From positions 1,054,001-1,118,000 of the forward strand of contig NZ_CP108938.1 in the NCBI RefSeq assembly GCF_036347135.1: a stretch of 64,000 nucleotides of DNA. Direction: 5' to 3'. The notes under the pieces were generated by a model that had not been told where the DNA came from, did not search any database, and saw only the letters and a list, made by a program, of their open reading frames with translations. The position numbers were made by a program, and so were the translations under genes. Positions 1 to 11,721 of this stretch are shown here, piece after piece. Position 1 is the stretch's first letter, and every line of letters begins with the position of its first letter. Source of the DNA: Streptomyces sp. NBC_00775 (lineage in GTDB: Bacteria; Actinomycetota; Actinomycetes; Streptomycetales; Streptomycetaceae).

Positions 1-382
1 CGTGGAAGAACGCGGCGTCCTTGGCGAACAGCTCGTCCATGCCGATCACGTACAGCTGCTCGATACCAAGGGCGTCGAGTCGGTTCAGGCAGTGCAGACC
101 GATGCGCCACAGCAACTCCGCGGCGAGCAGGGCTCCGGCGAAGCCGAGGACGTACGGCATCGTGGAGCCGATGGAGATATCGGCATCCCCGGCGATACGG
201 CCGACGAGCTTCGCGACGATCAGTGGCGCGATGTAGTTGATGCCGATGTTGCCCATCGCCGGCAGCAGCATCCCGGGGACGGTCAGCCGCCGCAGGCGGG
301 CTAACTCCCGTCCGTAATAACGAAGTGCGAGCAGCACCGGGCCCCTGCCCGGCGGAACCTCGCGCGATTCAGGCGATCCCAT
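1..382 (-). CDS. ABC transporter permease/ATP-binding protein, N-terminal part (cut by window edge)
   Basis: The frame reads leftwards from ATG 382 (MGSPESREVPPG) and stays open to base 1, so only the first 127 or so residues are present. After a short basic region (ALRYYGRELARLRR) come two hydrophobic stretches (LTVPGMLLPAMGNIGINYIA and MPYVLGFAGALLAAELLW) and a segment reading LFAKDAAFFH. This resembles the start of the transmembrane domain of fused ABC exporters, where a membrane domain precedes an ATPase domain. The ATPase lies outside the window, so the substrate cannot be guessed. The ribosome site is weak (GGGTTGAG just before ATG). This frame is not a complete open reading frame, but its codon use is clearly coding. 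Confidence 0.7.
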   Translation of the reverse strand, partial: MGSPESREVPPGRGPVLLALRYYGRELARLRRLTVPGMLLPAMGNIGINYIAPLIVAKLVGRIAGDADISIGSTMPYVLGFAGALLAAELLWRIGLHCLNRLDALGIEQLYVIGMDELFAKDAAFFH

Positions 383-588
383 CTCAACCCTGTGGTGTTG
401 TACGGCGGCCCGCCCTGTGCTTCTCCGGAGAGATGCCGTTGCCTCAATGACCGTGCGGAGCTTCGGCACGACGACGGAGCCCCCGCGCAGTTCGCGGCGG
501 CGCCGACGTGCGAGTACGGGCAGGCCAGGAAGCGCAGTGTCCCGCGAGGGCGCGCGCACCGTCCAAGCGTTTTTCTCAGCCATCGGCA

Positions 589-627
589 CGCGCGCCGCGC
601 CCCGCTCCGTGCGGGACGCGGCGCGCG
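589..627 (-). terminator. Strong hairpin downstream of soxG
   Basis: A 17-bp inverted repeat (589-605 with 611-627, one C/A mismatch, loop TCCGT) begins about 70 bases past the soxG stop. It probably ends the long leftward dmg-folD-glyA-sox transcript. No U-run follows, as is common in Streptomyces. Just beyond it, 627-662 contains two imperfect copies of an 18-bp repeat (GCGTATCGAGG followed by C/TCGG). I see no gene in the rest of 383-695. Confidence 0.65.
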
Positions 628-695
628 TATCGAGGCCGGGGGGCGTATCGAGGTCGGTGGGGACGCCACCCTCTGCCCGGGAGTTTTGGGCTGAT

Positions 696-1298
696 TCAGA
701 CGTATTCCGCGGCCGCGTCCAGCAGCCAGTCCGCCAGATAGCCGGCGAAGGACGAACGGACCAGCACCCAGAATCCGGTCCCGGGTTCGTCCCGGGCGAC
801 CAGCACGATCTGTGCCCGGGCCAGGGTGGTCTGGGCGCAGCGTCCGGCCCCGAAGGCACGCGGGTGCAGATCCAGCGGGCAGCCGTGTGCCAGCAGGTCG
901 CGGGCGCGGGGACCCGCGACGAGGAGGGTGGTGCGCTGGGCGGAGACATCGGTGACGGACACGGGCTCGGCACCGGCCGCCGCCCGGATCCGGCTCTCGA
1001 CGTCCCGCTGAGTGCCCGCCGGGCCGACCACCAGCCACTCGTCTGGGCCGAGCCACACAGCGGTCAGCTCGCCGGCGCGTACGACGGTGTTGGGTTCGAG
1101 GGGCAGTGGGAGCGCCAGCGCGAGCGCGATGGCGTCCGCTGCCGCTCCCTTGGCGTCGAGCCGGACGTTGACCTGGGCCAGGAAGGGAAGTTCGGCCAGC
1201 CGGACCGCGCCCCCGGAGGCACGCGTCACGGCGGCCAGCCGGTCGGCGGCCCCTGCCAGGGGACTGCGGCGCGGGACGGAAAGGGCGGTGTCAGCCAT
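696..1298 (-). CDS. soxG: Sarcosine oxidase gamma subunit
   Basis: A 200-residue protein of the SoxG family, the small folate-binding-fold subunit of heterotetrameric sarcosine oxidase. It acts with SoxA, SoxB and SoxD in the cytoplasm to oxidise sarcosine to glycine, hydrogen peroxide and 5,10-methylene-tetrahydrofolate. Family hallmarks are the N-terminal RRSPLAG, the central VWLGPDEWLVV, and VTDVSAQRTTLLVAGPRAR. Its ATG lies inside the end of the upstream soxDA gene (8-base overlap, ATGGCTGA), so it is translationally coupled. It is the last gene of the leftward operon. Length fits the family (about 200 aa). Confidence 0.93.
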   Translation of the reverse strand: MADTALSVPRRSPLAGAADRLAAVTRASGGAVRLAELPFLAQVNVRLDAKGAAADAIALALALPLPLEPNTVVRAGELTAVWLGPDEWLVVGPAGTQRDVESRIRAAAGAEPVSVTDVSAQRTTLLVAGPRARDLLAHGCPLDLHPRAFGAGRCAQTTLARAQIVLVARDEPGTGFWVLVRSSFAGYLADWLLDAAAEYV

Positions 1299-4200
1299 CG
1301 CGGCGGGCTCCCTCGGGGTCGTAGAGGACGGGGCTGGCGACGGTCACCGGGACCAGCCGGTCGCCCACGGGGGCGTAGAGCCGCTCTCCGATGCGGTCCC
1401 GGCCACCCTTGATCAGGGCGAGCGCGAAGGTCCGGCCGAGCGCCGCGCTGCGGTAACTGGAGGTGACATGGCCGAGCATCGGGACGGGCGGGGCCGGCAG
1501 CACGCTGTCCGCCACTAGTTGCGTGCCCTCGGGGAGGAAGGTGCCGGGGTCCTCGGGGAGCAGGCCGACCAGGTGCTTGCGGTCGGGGCGGACGGCGTCG
1601 GCGCGGGCGTAGGAGCGCTTGCCGATGAAGTCGGGCTTCTTCTTCGACACCGCCCAGCTCATGCCGAGGTCGTGCGGCGTGACCGTGCCGTCGCTGTCCT
1701 GGCCGATGATCGGGTAGCCCTTCTCCGCGCGCAGGACGTGCATGGTCTCGGTGCCGTACGGGGTGATGCCGAAGGGGGCACCCGCCTCGTACAGCGCCTC
1801 CCACAGGACGAGGGCTTCCCACGGGGACACGTTGATCTCGTAGGCCAGTTCGCCGGAGAAGCTGATCCGGCACACCCTGGCCTCGATGCCCGCGACGGTC
1901 GTCTCCCGCCATGCCATGAACGGGAAGTCCTGGTTTTCCACGGCCAGTTCGGGCGCGAGCGCGCCGAGGACCTCACGGGAACGCGGGCCCACCAGGGCGA
2001 CGGTGGCCCACTGCTCGGTGACGGAGGCGCAGTGGACGCGCAGTTCGGGCCACTCGGTCTGGAGCCATTCCTCCATCCAGTCCAGTACGGCGGCCGCGTT
2101 GCCCGTCGTGGTGGTGACCAGGAAGCGGTCCTGGGCGAGGCGGATGACCGTGCCGTCGTCGAAGATCATGCCGTCCAGGCGGCACATGACGCCGTAGCGG
2201 ATCATGCCGACCTTCAGGTTGCTCATCATGTTGGTGTAGAGCAGGTCGAGGAAGGCGGCGGCGTCCGGGCCCTGTACGTCGATCTTGCCGAGGGTGGAGG
2301 CGTCCATGAAGCCGACGCCCTCGCGGGCGGCGGCGCACTCGCGCAGCACGGCGGTCTCCATGTCCTCGCCGTCCTGCGGGTAGTACCAGGGGCGCTTCCA
2401 CTGGCCGACGTTCTCGAACAGGGCTCCGTGCATGACATGCCAGTCGTGCAGGGCGGTCGTACGAACCGGGTCGTGCAGCGCGCCGCGGTCGCGGCCGGCG
2501 AGCGTGGCGAAGGAGACCGGCGTGTAGGGCGGGCGGAACGTCGTCGTGCCGAGGGCCGAGACGTCCACGCCGAGCAGTTCGGCGACGACACCGCTGGCCA
2601 GGACCCCGGAGGTCTTGCCCTGGTCGTTGGCGGTGCCCGCCGTGGTGTAGCGCTTGGTGTGCTCGACCGAGCGCATGCCGGCGCCGGTCGCGCGGGTCAG
2701 GTCGTCGACGGTGACATCGCGTTGGAGGTCGACGAAGCGGGGTGCGTCGGTGGCTCCGGGGACGAGGAAGACCTGCATGGGTGGAGTCTGCGGCTCGGCG
2801 GTCGCGTCGGGGAGACGGGGTGCCTCGGAGGCGTAGCCCTCGGCCTCGATCGCCCGGGCTCCGGCGGCGGCGCCCTGGGCGAGGACACCGGCGAGGTCGA
2901 GGACGCCGTTCGCGCTGCCCGCGACCTCGACCGCCTGGCGGCAGGTGTCGGGGACGAAGGAGCCGAGCGTCTCGTCGTAGCGCAGCTTTCCGCCCGCCTG
3001 GCTGAACAGGTGGGCCACGGGGTTCCAGCCGCCGGAGACCAGCAGGAGGTCGGCGGCGAATTCGCGCGTCCCCGCGGACTCGCCGTAGGGGGCGGCCGTC
3101 ACGGCGGTGAGCCGCGGGGCGCCTTCGGTGCCGACGACGGCGTGCCCGGTCAGCACCTCGATGCCGGCCTCGCGGGCTCGGCGCGCCCACTCCCCCGGCT
3201 CGGACGGCCGGGTGTCGACGATCGCCGCGACCTGCACGCCCGCCGCCGCGAGATCCAGCGCGGCTGCGTAGGCGCTGTCGTTGGTGGTGAAGACGACGGC
3301 GTGGCGACCCGGCAGGACACCGTGGCGGTTGACGTAGGCGCGGGCCGAGGCGGCGAGCATCACACCGGGGCGGTCGTTGTCCGCGAAGGCCAGCGAGCGC
3401 TCGTGGGCGCCGGTCGCGAGGACGACGCGACGGGCGCGGATGCGCCAGACGCGCTCTCGGGAGGCATGCTCGGGGGCCTCGGCGCCCAGGTGGTTGGTGC
3501 GGCGCTCCACGGCGAGGAGGTGGTTGTCGTCGTAGTGGCCGAAGACCGTGGTGCGGCGCAGTACGCGCACTTCGGGCGCGGCGCCGAGCTGCTCGTTCAA
3601 CTCCTCCACCCAGTCGAGGAGTTGACCCGTACCCAGCAGGCTGCCGCCCAGCTCGGGCTGGTCGTCGGCGAGGATGACGCGGGCTCCGCTGCGGGCGGCT
3701 GCCGCGGCGGCGGCGAGGCCGGCCGGGCCCGCGCCCACGACGAGCAGGTCGCAGTGTGCGTGCACGGCGTCGTAGCGGGCCGGGTCCGGTTCGGTCGCGA
3801 GGCGTCCCTGGCCGGGGAGACTGGTCGCGACCAGGCCGTCGTACAGCTCCACGGTCGTCGCGGGCAGCATCGGCTCGGGGAAGGGTTCCTCGATCTGGAT
3901 GACGGCGTTGGGTTCCTCGACTCCGGCGGAGAAGATGCCGCGCGGGCGGCCGAGTTTGATGCTGGTGCCGGTCTGGATGATGCCGTTGGCCAGGAGGGCG
4001 GAGGCGAGGGTGTCGCCGCGGACGCCTTCGTACTCCGTGCCGTCGAAGGTGAAGCGGAGGCGCTCGTCGCGGTGGACACGGCCGCCGGTGGGGAGCCGGA
4101 ACGGTTGGGTGGCGGTGGGAGTGGTTTCTTCCCCAAGCCCACCCCTTCCCGAAACTGGGGCTGCCGCCCCAGACCCCGCGAGGTCCGTCGTCGAGTGCGA

Positions 4201-4578
4201 GCCGGTGGATGGGGTGTGCCCACCCTCCCCCAGTCTCGACTTCGCTCGACCGGGGGGACCCCCATCGCCCTGCGGAACGCCTGCCCACACCCCAGGCCGG
4301 GTGGGATTGTCCGGCCGCGGCTCGCCCGAGCGGTACACGGCCAGGATCTCGTTCGTCCCCGTGTCCCGCACCGCGTTGAACCAGCGGCGGCACCCCGCCG
4401 CATGGCTCCAGCGTTCTGCGAACGGGCCCTTCGGGTTGTCGCGGAAGAAGAGGTAGCTCGCCCATTCCTCGTCGGTCAGGTCCGCGGAGTTCTCCGGATA
4501 CGGCACATGGGCCTGGCCGCCGTAGTGGAACTCGGCTTCGTCACGGGGCCCGCACCAGGGGCAGGGGATCAGCAGCAT
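1291..4578 (-). CDS. soxDA: Sarcosine oxidase delta-alpha fusion
   Basis: One 1095-residue frame carries what are normally two proteins. Residues 1-90 are SoxD, with the zinc site C6-x2-C9, H59 and C63 (CPWCG, SHAAGC). Residues from about 157 on are SoxA: a 2Fe-2S-like N-terminal region, an FAD/NAD site (VVGAGPAGLAAAAAAARSGA, near 280), and a C-terminal aminomethyltransferase domain that binds tetrahydrofolate. Between them lies a low-complexity linker of about 66 residues with no stop and no in-frame ATG, GTG or TTG that would start SoxA. The linker DNA consists of intergenic repeat elements (see 4130-4266), so the fusion probably arose by repeat insertion. Start ATG has AGGGAG upstream, 12 bases after the soxB stop. 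Function in methylene transfer from sarcosine is inferred from family. Confidence 0.9.
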   Translation of the reverse strand: MLLIPCPWCGPRDEAEFHYGGQAHVPYPENSADLTDEEWASYLFFRDNPKGPFAERWSHAAGCRRWFNAVRDTGTNEILAVYRSGEPRPDNPTRPGVWAGVPQGDGGPPGRAKSRLGEGGHTPSTGSHSTTDLAGSGAAAPVSGRGGLGEETTPTATQPFRLPTGGRVHRDERLRFTFDGTEYEGVRGDTLASALLANGIIQTGTSIKLGRPRGIFSAGVEEPNAVIQIEEPFPEPMLPATTVELYDGLVATSLPGQGRLATEPDPARYDAVHAHCDLLVVGAGPAGLAAAAAAARSGARVILADDQPELGGSLLGTGQLLDWVEELNEQLGAAPEVRVLRRTTVFGHYDDNHLLAVERRTNHLGAEAPEHASRERVWRIRARRVVLATGAHERSLAFADNDRPGVMLAASARAYVNRHGVLPGRHAVVFTTNDSAYAAALDLAAAGVQVAAIVDTRPSEPGEWARRAREAGIEVLTGHAVVGTEGAPRLTAVTAAPYGESAGTREFAADLLLVSGGWNPVAHLFSQAGGKLRYDETLGSFVPDTCRQAVEVAGSANGVLDLAGVLAQGAAAGARAIEAEGYASEAPRLPDATAEPQTPPMQVFLVPGATDAPRFVDLQRDVTVDDLTRATGAGMRSVEHTKRYTTAGTANDQGKTSGVLASGVVAELLGVDVSALGTTTFRPPYTPVSFATLAGRDRGALHDPVRTTALHDWHVMHGALFENVGQWKRPWYYPQDGEDMETAVLRECAAAREGVGFMDASTLGKIDVQGPDAAAFLDLLYTNMMSNLKVGMIRYGVMCRLDGMIFDDGTVIRLAQDRFLVTTTTGNAAAVLDWMEEWLQTEWPELRVHCASVTEQWATVALVGPRSREVLGALAPELAVENQDFPFMAWRETTVAGIEARVCRISFSGELAYEINVSPWEALVLWEALYEAGAPFGITPYGTETMHVLRAEKGYPIIGQDSDGTVTPHDLGMSWAVSKKKPDFIGKRSYARADAVRPDRKHLVGLLPEDPGTFLPEGTQLVADSVLPAPPVPMLGHVTSSYRSAALGRTFALALIKGGRDRIGERLYAPVGDRLVPVTVASPVLYDPEGARRDG
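4130..4190. repeat. Streptomyces-type intergenic repeat inside the soxDA linker (element 1)
   Basis: On the minus strand this reads as a GGTCTGGGGCGGCAGCCCCA hairpin followed by GTTTCGGGAAGGGGTGGG. A related GGGTCTGGGGGCGCAGCCCC sequence occurs at 17640-17662 in a true intergenic region. From general knowledge, such sequences recur between genes in streptomycete genomes. Here it is translated in frame as part of the SoxD-SoxA linker. Confidence 0.65.
4220..4266. repeat. Streptomyces-type intergenic repeat inside the soxDA linker (element 2)
   Basis: The minus strand reads GGGGGTCCCCCCGGTCGAGC, then GAAGTCGAGACTGGGGGAGG. It is a GC-rich palindrome-like element (CCCCCGGTCGAG against CTCGA...GGGGG) of a kind I associate with intergenic DNA in streptomycetes. 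It lies 30 bp from element 1 and, with it, accounts for most of the extra residues joining SoxD to SoxA. Confidence 0.6.
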
Positions 4579-4590
4579 GGGTTCGGCTCC

Positions 4591-5823
4591 CTAGTGGGCC
4601 ACCGCGGCCGCGCCGTGCTCGTCGACGAGCGCGCCGGTGGTGAAACGGTCGAGCGAGAAGGGGGCGTTGAGGTGGTGAGGGGTGTCGTGGGCGATGGTGT
4701 GGGCGTAGACCCAGCCGACGCCCGGAGTGGCCTTGAAGCCGCCGGTTCCCCAGCCGCAGTTCAAGTAGAGGTTGTCCACCGGGGTGAGGCCGACGATGGG
4801 TGAGGCGTCGGGGCTGACGTCGACGATGCCGCCCCAGGTGCGCAGCACATGGGCGCGGGCGAAGACCGGGAAGAGTTCCAGGGCGGCGGACATCTGCTCT
4901 TCGATGATGTGGAAGGCGCCGCGCTGGGTGTAGGAGTTGTACGAGTCGATGCCCGCGCCCATCACCAGCTCGCCCTTGTGGGCCTGGCTGACGTACACAT
5001 GGACGGCGTTGGACATGACGACCGTCGGGTGCACCGGCTCCAGGAGTTCGGAGACGAGTGCCTGCAACGGGTGGCTCTGGAGCGGGAGTTCGATGCCTGC
5101 CATGGCGGCGAGGACCGAGGAGTGGCCCGCCGAACACAGCGCCACTTTGCCCGCCGCGATCGGGCCGAGCGTGGTCTGTACGCCGACCACCCGGCCGCCG
5201 ACGATGTCGAGGCCGGTGACCTCGCAGTTCTGGATGATGTCGATGCCGGCGGCGTCGGCGGAGCGGGCCAGGCCCCAGGCGACGTGGTCGTGCTTGGCGA
5301 TGCCGGCGCGCGGCTGGTAGGTGCCGCCCATGACCGGATAGCGCACGTCGGGCGAGATGTTGACGATCGGGCAGACCTCCTTGACCTGCCGCTCGTCGAG
5401 CCACTCGGCGTCCACGCCGTTGAGCCGGTTCGCCTCGACGCGGCGCACGCTGTCGCGGACGTCCTGAAGGCTGTGGGCGAGGTTCAGCACACCGCGCTGG
5501 GAGAAGAGGATCGGGTAGTCGAGCTCCTCCTCCAGTCCCTCCCACAGTTTGAGCGCGTGCTCGTAGATGCCCGCGCTCTCGTCCCACAGGTAGTTGGAAC
5601 GGATGATCGTGGTGTTGCGGGCCATGTTGCCGCCCGCCAGCCAGCCCTTCTCCAGCACGGCGACGTTGGTGATGCCGTGGTTCTTCGCCAGGTAGTGGGC
5701 GGTGGCGAGGCCGTGGCCGCCGCCGCCCACGATCACCACGTCGTACGACCGCTTGGGCTCGGGTGTGCGCCACAGCCAGTCGGGGTGTTCGGGGAGCTCG
5801 GCGCCGGGGGTGCGGGGGCTCAT
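4591..5823 (-). CDS. soxB: Sarcosine oxidase beta subunit
   Basis: A 410-residue FAD oxidoreductase of the DAO family, the catalytic subunit that oxidises sarcosine. The dinucleotide-binding motif [18 protein letters not shown] is near residue 30. The segment [16 protein letters not shown] fits the covalent FMN/substrate region of SoxB, and the C-terminal [20 protein letters not shown] is typical. Its ATG overlaps the glyA stop (ATGA), and its stop lies 12 bases before soxDA. The tight spacing with glyA, soxDA and soxG supports one transcript. Length matches the family (about 405 aa). Confidence 0.95.
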   Translation of the reverse strand: MSPRTPGAELPEHPDWLWRTPEPKRSYDVVIVGGGGHGLATAHYLAKNHGITNVAVLEKGWLAGGNMARNTTIIRSNYLWDESAGIYEHALKLWEGLEEELDYPILFSQRGVLNLAHSLQDVRDSVRRVEANRLNGVDAEWLDERQVKEVCPIVNISPDVRYPVMGGTYQPRAGIAKHDHVAWGLARSADAAGIDIIQNCEVTGLDIVGGRVVGVQTTLGPIAAGKVALCSAGHSSVLAAMAGIELPLQSHPLQALVSELLEPVHPTVVMSNAVHVYVSQAHKGELVMGAGIDSYNSYTQRGAFHIIEEQMSAALELFPVFARAHVLRTWGGIVDVSPDASPIVGLTPVDNLYLNCGWGTGGFKATPGVGWVYAHTIAHDTPHHLNAPFSLDRFTTGALVDEHGAAAVAH

Positions 5824-7154
5824 CGGGCGTCTCCGGCTTCTGTTCCTGTAGCTGCTGCTGCGTCTTCTGCTTCTGCTTCTGCTTCTGCTTCTGAAAGGTG
5901 CGGGTAGAGCGGGTGCTTGGCCGCCAGCGCCTCCGTGCGGGCGCGCAGGGCGGCGATGTCGGGCTCCGGCTGGAGGGCCGACGCGATCACGTCGGCGACC
6001 TCTTCGAAGTCCTGCTCCGTGAAGCCGCGGGTCGCCAGCGCCGGAGTGCCGATGCGCAGCCCGGACGTGACCATGGGCGGGCGCGGGTCGAAGGGCACGG
6101 CATTGCGGTTGACGGTGATGCCGATCTCGTGGAGCAGGTCTTCCGCCTGCCTGCCGTCCAGCTCGGAATCACGCAGGTCGACCAGGACGAGGTGGACGTC
6201 CGTGCCGCCGGTGAGGACCTTGACCCCGGTGGCCGCCACGTCGGTCCGGGTGAGCCGCTCGGCGAGGATGCGGGAGCCGGCCAGCGTACGGGCCTGGCGT
6301 TCGGCGAACCCGGGTGACGCGGCGACCTTGAAGGACACCGCCTTCGCGGCGATGACGTGCTCCAGCGGGCCGCCCTGCATCCCGGGGAACACCGCCGAGT
6401 TGATCTTCTTGGCGAGGTCGGCCTCGTTGGTGAGGATGACTCCGCCGCGCGGGCCGCCGAGTGTCTTGTGCGTGGTCGTCGTGGTGACGTGGGCGTGCGG
6501 GACCGGGTTCGGGTGCAGCCCGGCGGCGACCAGGCCCGCGAAGTGCGCCATGTCGACCATGAGGAGGGCGCCAACCTCGTCGGCGATCCGGCGGAAGGCC
6601 GCGAAGTCCAGCTGCCGGGGGTACGCCGACCAGCCCGCGATGATCATCTTGGGGCGGTGCTCCTTGGCGAGGCGCTCCACCTCGTCCATGTCGATCAGAT
6701 TGTCCGTCTCGGCCACGTGGTACGGCACGACGTTGAGCATCTTGCCGCTGTAGTTGATGCGCATGCCGTGGGTGAGGTGCCCGCCGTGCGCGAGGTCGAG
6801 GCCGAGGATCGTGTCGCCGGGCTGGAGCAGGGCGAAGAAGACGGCGGTGTTGGCCTGGGCGCCCGAGTGCGGCTGGACGTTGGCGAATCCGGCGCCGAAG
6901 AGGGACTTGACGCGCTCGATGGCCAACCGCTCGGTGACGTCGACGTGTTCGCAGCCGCCGTAGTAGCGGCGGCCAGGGTAGCCCTCCGCGTACTTGTTGG
7001 TGAGGACCGAGCCCTGGGCCTCCAGCACGGCGGAGGGTGCGAAGTTCTCGGAGGCGATCATTTCGAGGGTGGACTGCTGGCGGTGCAGCTCGGCGCGGAG
7101 TGCGGCGTGGACCTCGGGGTCCAGTTCCGCCAGGGGGGTGTTCAGCGCGTTCAT
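5820..7154 (-). CDS. glyA: Serine hydroxymethyltransferase
   Basis: A 444-residue PLP enzyme that converts glycine plus 5,10-methylene-THF into serine plus THF, or the reverse. Next to sarcosine oxidase it would use both products of that enzyme. Visible motifs are [17 protein letters not shown] near the start, YYGGCEHVD, and the PLP lysine in [15 protein letters not shown]. The start chosen is the ATG overlapping the folD stop (ATGA), with AGAGGA upstream; the frame stays open further upstream, but that part overlaps folD and is not SHMT-like. The C terminus ends in an odd Glu-Ala repeat encoded by a hexanucleotide repeat. Streptomyces usually has another housekeeping glyA, so this is probably the catabolic copy. 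Confidence 0.95.
   Translation of the reverse strand: MNALNTPLAELDPEVHAALRAELHRQQSTLEMIASENFAPSAVLEAQGSVLTNKYAEGYPGRRYYGGCEHVDVTERLAIERVKSLFGAGFANVQPHSGAQANTAVFFALLQPGDTILGLDLAHGGHLTHGMRINYSGKMLNVVPYHVAETDNLIDMDEVERLAKEHRPKMIIAGWSAYPRQLDFAAFRRIADEVGALLMVDMAHFAGLVAAGLHPNPVPHAHVTTTTTHKTLGGPRGGVILTNEADLAKKINSAVFPGMQGGPLEHVIAAKAVSFKVAASPGFAERQARTLAGSRILAERLTRTDVAATGVKVLTGGTDVHLVLVDLRDSELDGRQAEDLLHEIGITVNRNAVPFDPRPPMVTSGLRIGTPALATRGFTEQDFEEVADVIASALQPEPDIAALRARTEALAAKHPLYPHLSEAEAEAEAEDAAAATGTEAGDAR
5865..5894. repeat. Hexanucleotide tandem repeat in the 3' end of glyA
   Basis: About five copies of TTCTGC (GCAGAA on the coding strand) encode the EAEAEAEAE stretch of the GlyA tail, followed by alanine-rich codons. 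The unit length is a multiple of three, so copy changes would lengthen or shorten the tail without a frameshift. Confidence 0.75.
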
Positions 7155-8011
7155 ACGGCGTTCGCGTTCCTCTCGGCGGCCTCGACGACATTGGCGAGCA
7201 GCATGGCTCGGGTCATGGGGCCCACGCCCCCGGGCATCGGCGCGAGCCACCCGGCGACCTGGGCCGCGTCCGGGTGCACGTCGCCGACCAGCCCGTGGTC
7301 GGTGCGGGTGATGCCGACGTCCAGGACCGCCGCGCCGGGGCGCAGCATGTCCTTGGTGATCAGCCCGGGCGAGCCGGCCGCCGCGACGACGATGTCCGCC
7401 TCGCGTACGTGCCAGGCCAGGCCCTTGGTGCCGGTGTGGCAGAGGGTGACGGTGGCGTTCTCGGACCTGCGGGTGAGCAGCAGTCCGAGGGGCCGTCCGA
7501 CGGTGATGCCCCGGCCGATCACGCACACCCGCGCTCCGGCGATGGGCACGTCGTACCGGCGGAGCAGTTCGACGATGCCGCGCGGGGTGCACGGCAGCGG
7601 GGCGTCGACGCCGAGGGTGAGCCTGCCGAGGCTGACGGGGTGCAGGCCGTCGGCGTCCTTGGCCGGGTCCATGCGTTCCAGTACGGCGTTGGCGTCCAGG
7701 TGGCGCGGGAGCGGGAGTTGAACGATGTAGCCGGTGCAGGCGGGATCGGCGTTGAGCTCGTCGATCACGTCCTCGACCTGCTCCTGCGTGGCGTCGGCGG
7801 GCAGTTCACGGCGGATGGAGGCGACACCGATCTGCGCGCAGTCACGGTGTTTCCCGCCGACGTAGGCGCGGCTGCCGGGGTCGTCGCCGACCAGGACCGT
7901 ACCGAGCCCCGGCGGACGGGCGCCCGTGGCGGTCAACTTGGCCACGCGCTCGGCGAGTTCGCCGCGGATCGCGGCGGCGGTCGCCTTGCCGTCGAGCAGT
8001 TGTGCTGTCAC
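7151..8011 (-). CDS. folD: Bifunctional methylene-THF dehydrogenase / methenyl-THF cyclohydrolase
   Basis: A 286-residue FolD protein that oxidises 5,10-methylene-THF to 10-formyl-THF with NADP. Hallmarks are [14 protein letters not shown] (catalytic lysine region), [13 protein letters not shown], and [16 protein letters not shown] followed by the C-terminal [14 protein letters not shown]. It follows dmg by 36 bases and overlaps glyA by four. In this operon it would drain the methylene-THF made by dimethylglycine oxidase and sarcosine oxidase, and PurU would then release formate. Length is normal for the family. Confidence 0.95.
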   Translation of the reverse strand: MTAQLLDGKATAAAIRGELAERVAKLTATGARPPGLGTVLVGDDPGSRAYVGGKHRDCAQIGVASIRRELPADATQEQVEDVIDELNADPACTGYIVQLPLPRHLDANAVLERMDPAKDADGLHPVSLGRLTLGVDAPLPCTPRGIVELLRRYDVPIAGARVCVIGRGITVGRPLGLLLTRRSENATVTLCHTGTKGLAWHVREADIVVAAAGSPGLITKDMLRPGAAVLDVGITRTDHGLVGDVHPDAAQVAGWLAPMPGGVGPMTRAMLLANVVEAAERNANAV

Positions 8012-8047
8012 CGGCGGTGCTCCTTCTCTCGAAGCTGACGCTGAGTG

Positions 8048-10551
<2,504 letters not shown>

Positions 10552-10620
10552 TCAATGTGCCCGTCGCGGGGATGAGTGTCAAGAGGTCCGTGACGTCGGA
10601 AAACAGCCCGAAACGCGACG

Positions 10621-10656
10621 AGGCCCGGCAGGCTGCCAGCGCAGCCTGCCGGGCCC
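10621..10656 (-). terminator. Terminator of the betB-opuA operon
   Basis: A perfect 15-bp stem (10622-10636 with 10641-10655, arms GGCCCGGCAGGCTGC / GCAGCCTGCCGGGCC, loop CAGC) lies 80 bases past the opuAC stop and before the dmg operator. It separates the transporter transcript from the dmg operon. Confidence 0.8.
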
Positions 10657-10736
10657 CTCCGGCGGGTTTCCGGGTCACTCGTGCGGCAACGGCTCCGCCG
10701 CCGGCCCGGGGGCCGGAGACGGTGCCGCCTCGCGTT

Positions 10737-11708
10737 CTACTTGATCCAGGCGTCGACCTTGTCGCGGTTGGCCTCGACCCACTTCTTCGCCGCGGCGTCG
10801 GCCGACATCTTGTCCACCGCGATGTACTTGGCCACGGTGTTCTGGTCGTCGTTCGTCCAGTTGAACTTCTTCACCAGGTCATAGGCCGGGCTGCCCGACT
10901 TGGCGAACTTCGCGCTGACGACCTTGTCGAGGTCGTACACGGGATAGTCGCAGGCGACCTTCGCCGCATCCGCGTCACAGCCCGTCTTGTACGTCGGCAG
11001 ATTGACCTTGACCAGCGGCACCTCGGACAGGAACCACTGCGGCTCGTAGAAGTAGCCGATCACCCATTCCTTGTTCTTCTCGGCCTTCCGGTAGGCCTGG
11101 ATGAGCGCGGTCTCGCTGCCCGCGTACACCACCTTGAAGTCCAGCTTCAGGTTCTTCACCAGCGCCTCGTCGTTGGTGACGTACGACGGGTCGCCGTCGA
11201 GCAGCTGGCCCTTGCCGCCCGACTCCGAGGTCTTGAACTTGGACGCGTACTTGTCCAGGTTCTTCCAGTCGGTGATGTCCGGGTGCGCCTTCGCCAGCCA
11301 CGGCGGTACGTACCAGCCGATGATGCCTTTGTTGCCGGTCTGGCCGGCCTCGACGGCGGTCTTCTGCCCGGAGATGTACTTCTTCTTCAGATCGTCGTGA
11401 CCCCAGTTCTCCAGGACGGCGTCGACCTCGCCGGTCCCGAAGCCCTGCCAGGCGATCTCCTCCTTCAGGTCCTTCTTGTTGACCGTACAACCGAGGTCGT
11501 GCTGCGCGACATACGCGACGACCGCCGCGTCCGCCTCGTAGCCCACCCACGGGTTGACCGCGAGGTTGAAGGTGCCGCACTTGCCCGAGCTGCTGTCCGA
11601 GCCGGCGGAGCTGTCACCGACCTTCGCACCGCCGCAGGCGGTGAGTGTGAGGCCGAGGACCGCTATGCCGGCCGCGCCGACTCTCCACTTTTTTGCTTGC
11701 GTTGCCAT
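10737..11708 (-). CDS. opuAC: Glycine betaine ABC transporter, substrate-binding lipoprotein
   Basis: A 323-residue exported lipoprotein. The signal peptide ends in a lipobox (LTLTACGG, Cys about 27). The mature part belongs to the OpuAC/ProX family that binds quaternary amines such as glycine betaine or choline (VNPWVGYEADAAVVAYVAQ; VLENWGHDD; VIGYFYEPQWFLSEVPLVKV). Start ATG 11708 has AAGGGAG nine bases upstream, and the gene follows the permease by 13 bases. Aromatic residues for a methylammonium cage are present, but ligand choice cannot be told from sequence alone. Its place beside betB and dmg points to betaine or choline uptake for catabolism. Confidence 0.92.
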   Translation of the reverse strand: MATQAKKWRVGAAGIAVLGLTLTACGGAKVGDSSAGSDSSSGKCGTFNLAVNPWVGYEADAAVVAYVAQHDLGCTVNKKDLKEEIAWQGFGTGEVDAVLENWGHDDLKKKYISGQKTAVEAGQTGNKGIIGWYVPPWLAKAHPDITDWKNLDKYASKFKTSESGGKGQLLDGDPSYVTNDEALVKNLKLDFKVVYAGSETALIQAYRKAEKNKEWVIGYFYEPQWFLSEVPLVKVNLPTYKTGCDADAAKVACDYPVYDLDKVVSAKFAKSGSPAYDLVKKFNWTNDDQNTVAKYIAVDKMSADAAAKKWVEANRDKVDAWIK

Positions 11709-11721
11709 GGTCCGTGCTCCC

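Noticed and set aside
1..304. Plus-strand 100-codon frame at the left edge
   Set aside because: The minus strand of the same bases encodes a clear ABC exporter membrane segment with proper codon bias.
1519..4803. A 1094-codon frame on the plus strand
   Set aside because: It is the antisense shadow of soxDA in a very GC-rich gene. The minus strand carries all recognisable domains.
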